A stretch of DNA of 64,000 nucleotides from Bigelowiella natans CCMP2755 (taxonomy: Eukaryota; Cercozoa; Chlorarachniophyceae): positions 1 through 64,000 of the forward strand of contig ADNK01000588.1 in the NCBI GenBank assembly GCA_000320545.1, read 5' to 3'. Of this stretch, positions 61,169-64,000 are shown piece after piece. The translations under genes and the position numbers were made by a program. The stretch's first letter is position 1, and each line of letters starts with the position of its first letter. Under the pieces are notes generated by a model that was given only the letters and a program-made list of their open reading frames with translations, ran no database searches and was not told the DNA's origin.

Positions 61169-61960
61169 ATGGCTGACAATCAAGGGAATAAGAGGACGGA
61201 AGGTCCCGCCACCACCGCCCAGGATGACGACGACTCGATTTCACTCATCATCTATGGAACCATCGACGCAGAAATGAATAGCCCCATGGCTAGCCAGAAC
61301 AGCACTTCCGACGATGCAAAGTCAGTGCAATCAATGGGAGCTGAGTCCTCGCATCAGCAATCTAGCGGCTCGTCGAGTCCAGATAACCGCTATGAAACAA
61401 TCTTGGGGTGTCCGAACATGACACCTGAGGGCCCCGCTCCACAAGTGAATCAAATCTCATTTAAAGATGACCGGATTCAAGATGCAACGAAGAGCATTAG
61501 CGACCCCAGTCGAGAATACAATCCATCCGAGGCACCCGGCGATATGATGGCAGCTAACATCCCTGAATTGAGGACCCAAAGATCGTCAAGCAAACTTGAA
61601 AGCAGAGGAACGAAGGAAGTCATTAAGGTCCCCCATACTAAAAAAAAAGGGAAGAAGAGAAATAGAAGGCGTCTGGGATGCGAAAACTGTGTGACGGGAA
61701 AGTATAAATGCTCAGCAGTCGTCGACAAAAAATTTCCTTGCCAGCAATGCATTAAGGACAAATGTGAGGAGCTTTGTGATGGACCATATGATCCACGTAA
61801 GCACACCTTTTTCAATCCACGACTTGAAAGGAAAGGCACGGGTAAGAGGTTGCGTGACACATCTCTCTCGATGGAAGGACATCGTTGTCGCAAGATACGA
61901 AAAGGGAAGCGCTGCATCCGACCTTTCAAGCATGGTGGAAATTGCAAATACTCAGGATAA
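61169..61960 (+). CDS. Intronless protein with a C-terminal Zn2Cys6-like cysteine cluster
   Basis: The 263-aa product has a long hydrophilic, Ser, Asp and Gln-rich first half (residues 1-150), a basic stretch (KKKGKKRNRRR, about 158-168) and then cysteines with spacing CX2CX6CX9CX2CX8C. This is the spacing of the fungal-type Zn(II)2Cys6 binuclear cluster, preceded by basic residues as in those DNA-binding domains. One further cysteine lies inside the last gap. A second small motif at the C-terminus is HRCRKIRKGKRC followed by GGNCKYSG. A DNA-binding role is inferred from spacing only; coincidence or another zinc fold is possible. The ATG at 61169 is the first in frame, and no intron is seen. 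Confidence 0.75.
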   Translation: MADNQGNKRTEGPATTAQDDDDSISLIIYGTIDAEMNSPMASQNSTSDDAKSVQSMGAESSHQQSSGSSSPDNRYETILGCPNMTPEGPAPQVNQISFKDDRIQDATKSISDPSREYNPSEAPGDMMAANIPELRTQRSSSKLESRGTKEVIKVPHTKKKGKKRNRRRLGCENCVTGKYKCSAVVDKKFPCQQCIKDKCEELCDGPYDPRKHTFFNPRLERKGTGKRLRDTSLSMEGHRCRKIRKGKRCIRPFKHGGNCKYSG

Positions 61961-62843
61961 ATGTAGACAAAGCACACTTGAGAAGCAAAAGAGGTTCAAA
62001 CCTTGCGACTGCTCATCGAACTCGCATTTTTAGTCTAGGATACTTACGGCTTCAGTAACCTGTTTCAGTGTCAAGAATTAGAGATCTGCAAGTGGTGGCG
62101 TTTGTGCTATGTGTTGAGTTCCTATCACATTCTTTATGCAATTCGTTCAATGCTTCATTAAGGAAATATGTTGACACCATTTGGATTCCCTTCATACGAT
62201 GCTACTTTTGCATGTGCAATAAACTCGGGTCGTAGGTGCGCACGTTTTGTTCGTCGCCGCGCTTGCGTGCTCCGCTTCGTTTAGCACACGTTATCATTAT
62301 GTGTTGCACATTGCTGCTCCTGCCGCACAAATGCGAATCGAAGCAACTGTGGCGCGTGTGAACATAATATAAGCACGCTATATACTCGGCTCATTAGAAG
62401 CAGGAAGTTTCTCTAATTGCTCCTCGAGAGTCTTTGATTTTCAAAAATGACATGAAATTACGCTCGCAATATATAGTGACAAGAAGTGACATCATCGAAG
62501 GAAACAGCAACTACTACACACGTCGGCCGGAAAAGGCATTTACAATGCGCGCTTGTGTGCTTATTATTGCTGCCCACCCTCTGCATGTACTTGGTTGATC
62601 ATTTTTACACATTCTCATATAAGATTAGTGATTCCTTCTTGACAATATGCAGATGGCAGTAATACTACAAACGCGCCCGCGCCGTGAAATGGCGGAGCTG
62701 ATTAATTTCGATTTTGAGGTTATGCTGCTGGCAATTGTGAGAGCCATAACCAATCCGCAGAAAAGCCAGAGAAGTAACAGAAGAGGTTGTCGCGTAAATC
62801 CTCAAACGATGAAATCAACACGCAAACGAAACGCCAACTACCA
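61961..62843. other. Intergenic region
   Basis: No supported gene; ordinary-complexity DNA between the Zn-cluster gene and the 3' end of the last minus-strand gene. Confidence 0.55.
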
Positions 62844-63280
62844 TTATGTGTCGATTTCCATACTCTCCGACGAATCATCCATCATATCATCCGATGTTGT
62901 CAGATCTATAATATCGTGATGATCATCCCTCTTGATATCGTCTTCTTCATTCACTGCAGTCTTTTTATCTTTTGCTTTTGTACTCGAAGTCTTGCCTCTG
63001 ACACCTCTCTTGAGCATGTGCGAGTCGATTCGAACGCAATGGAGTTGGTACCCTTTTATGCCGTGGAAGGGGAGAATGTTTTTGGTGTACCATAACTCTG
63101 GATTGATGTGGCGATCCAAGATCTGACGGAGAATTACCACATTTAAAAGCACTACATCACTTAAGGGGTAGGAGACTTGGAAGAGAAGGGCGAATGCATG
63201 ATGAGACAATGGATGAAAATGAAGTAAAAGCTGAACGGAGGAGAGAAAGATGTGTATACGTGTAATGTGTAGATTGTAAA

Positions 63281-63355
<75 letters not shown>

Positions 63356-64000
63356 AGCGTACACCATGTGATGCAGCATGATCTTCTGCGAGTCTTCCTC
63401 CAAGGAAAAAGATTTCCCATCATTTGAAACAGCTCCCCAATCGATCAATCTCGCCACCCTGTAGTCTTCCATCTTCATCTCTCCCAATTCTTTCTCAAGA
63501 AGATAATCCCCAGGAGAGGTTGTGAAGCTTGACTCTCCCTCTCGGTATAGCAGCGCCTCCGTCGGAAGATGATGGAGAGAGCGAGTGGCCTCGAGGTTGA
63601 CCAGATTCACTTGAACTCGAAATCTATCCTCGTGATAGAAGCGGCTTTTATTTTCACTTCTGCTCTTCGCAGCAAGCTTAACGCCAAGACTATCTACACT
63701 ATTAGACGATTCATTCTTGATGAGGCGTGCGATCGCATCGTAGAAAGCTTCTGGAATGTCGCGCAACGCGTTCTTAAGATTTTCCGAGCAATCTATGGCT
63801 GTTTCCATGAGGCATCCCTTAAAACCATCCACAGTACACGGAGTGAAGCTCTGATTTTCCACGAAATACTTTTGGAGACACTCTGTCACGAGATTCGTTA
63901 ATTCACGGCTTTCACGGTATGATTTTAACCTTTTTTGGTTGCTGCATTCTTGCTTATACTGTTCAAGTTTATCTAGGATTATTGCATTTTCAAAGTCTTC
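62844..64000 (-). CDS. Unrecognised protein, 5' part beyond the window
   Basis: I do not recognise the family. Exon 63365 upward is open to the window edge without an ATG, so the gene starts beyond 64000. It reads KLEQYKQECSNQKRLKSYRE (helical), SRSENKSRFYHEDRF, LPTEALLYREGESSFTTSPG and VARLIDWGAVSNDGK, and ends at a GTGTAC donor. A 242-bp intron (63123-63364) with (CT)n and (AT)n runs in the sense direction is removed. The last exon, 63122-62844, joins in phase 0: ILDRHINPELWYTKNILPFH, a lysine-rich stretch, then DIIDLTTSDDMMDDSSES to the stop. The IIDLT core flanked by acidic residues matches SUMO-interacting motifs, which hints at a nuclear role. Confidence 0.6.
63287..63353. repeat. (AT)n-(AG)n compound microsatellite
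   Basis: Inside the last intron of the truncated minus-strand gene. Confidence 0.9.

Overview
This is a eukaryotic nuclear window from an intron-rich, flagellated unicellular eukaryote. The evidence is consistent GT-AG introns (mostly 50-330 bp), a Ty3-type LTR retrotransposon, a eukaryotic tRNA, and genes for heterotrimeric G-alpha, ARF, SAR1, kinesin-2, fimbrin, anoctamin and the BBSome regulator LZTFL1. An alga or related protist fits (the style recalls cryptophyte or chlorarachniophyte genomes), but the sequence alone does not fix the lineage. Microsatellites are very abundant, mostly inside introns.

Layout: 1.2-4.8 kb anoctamin/TMEM16 (+); 5.9-7.5 kb LZTFL1/BBS17-like (-); 7.7-8.3 kb small unrecognised gene (+); 8.46-9.71 kb two-EF-hand protein (+), fully resolved into 8 exons; 9.95-15.67 kb intact Ty3-like retrotransposon (-) with identical 326-bp LTRs; 17.06-19.71 kb G-alpha (+); about 20.7-25.0 kb unrecognised multi-exon gene (-); 25.24-25.78 kb intronless ARF (+); 26.67-29.59 kb and 30.02-33.82 kb two head-to-head FOXRED2/ERFAD-like flavoproteins; 34.5-37.35 kb ChaC/GGCT-like gamma-glutamylcyclotransferase (-); 37.63 kb tRNA-Thr(CGT); 37.88-39.41 kb SAR1-like GTPase (+); 40.39-43.45 kb protein with an N-terminal ubiquitin-like domain and importin-alpha-type ARM repeats (+); 43.47-48.30 kb kinesin-2 (+); 48.40-52.13 kb fimbrin/plastin (+); 54.29-59.94 kb phosphoglycerate kinase (-) spread over large microsatellite-filled introns; 61.17-61.96 kb intronless protein with a Zn2Cys6-type cysteine cluster (+); 62.84 kb to the window end, a truncated unrecognised gene (-).

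Functional themes are cilia and cytoskeleton (LZTFL1, kinesin-2, fimbrin, perhaps the EF-hand protein), membrane traffic and signalling (ARF, SAR1, G-alpha, anoctamin), and redox or glutathione-linked chemistry (two FOXRED2-like proteins beside a GGCT-family enzyme). There are two styles of gene block. One is AT-rich, packed with very short exons and nearly free of microsatellites (G-alpha, SAR1, ARM, kinesin, fimbrin). The other is GC-richer, with longer exons and microsatellite-rich introns (anoctamin, ARF, FOXRED2, GGCT, PGK). The most unusual objects are the UBL-ARM protein and its possible in-frame splice into kinesin-2, the equal-length divergent FOXRED2 pair with mismatched introns, the atypical integrase and hairpin-rich LTRs of the young retrotransposon, and the Zn2Cys6-like protein.
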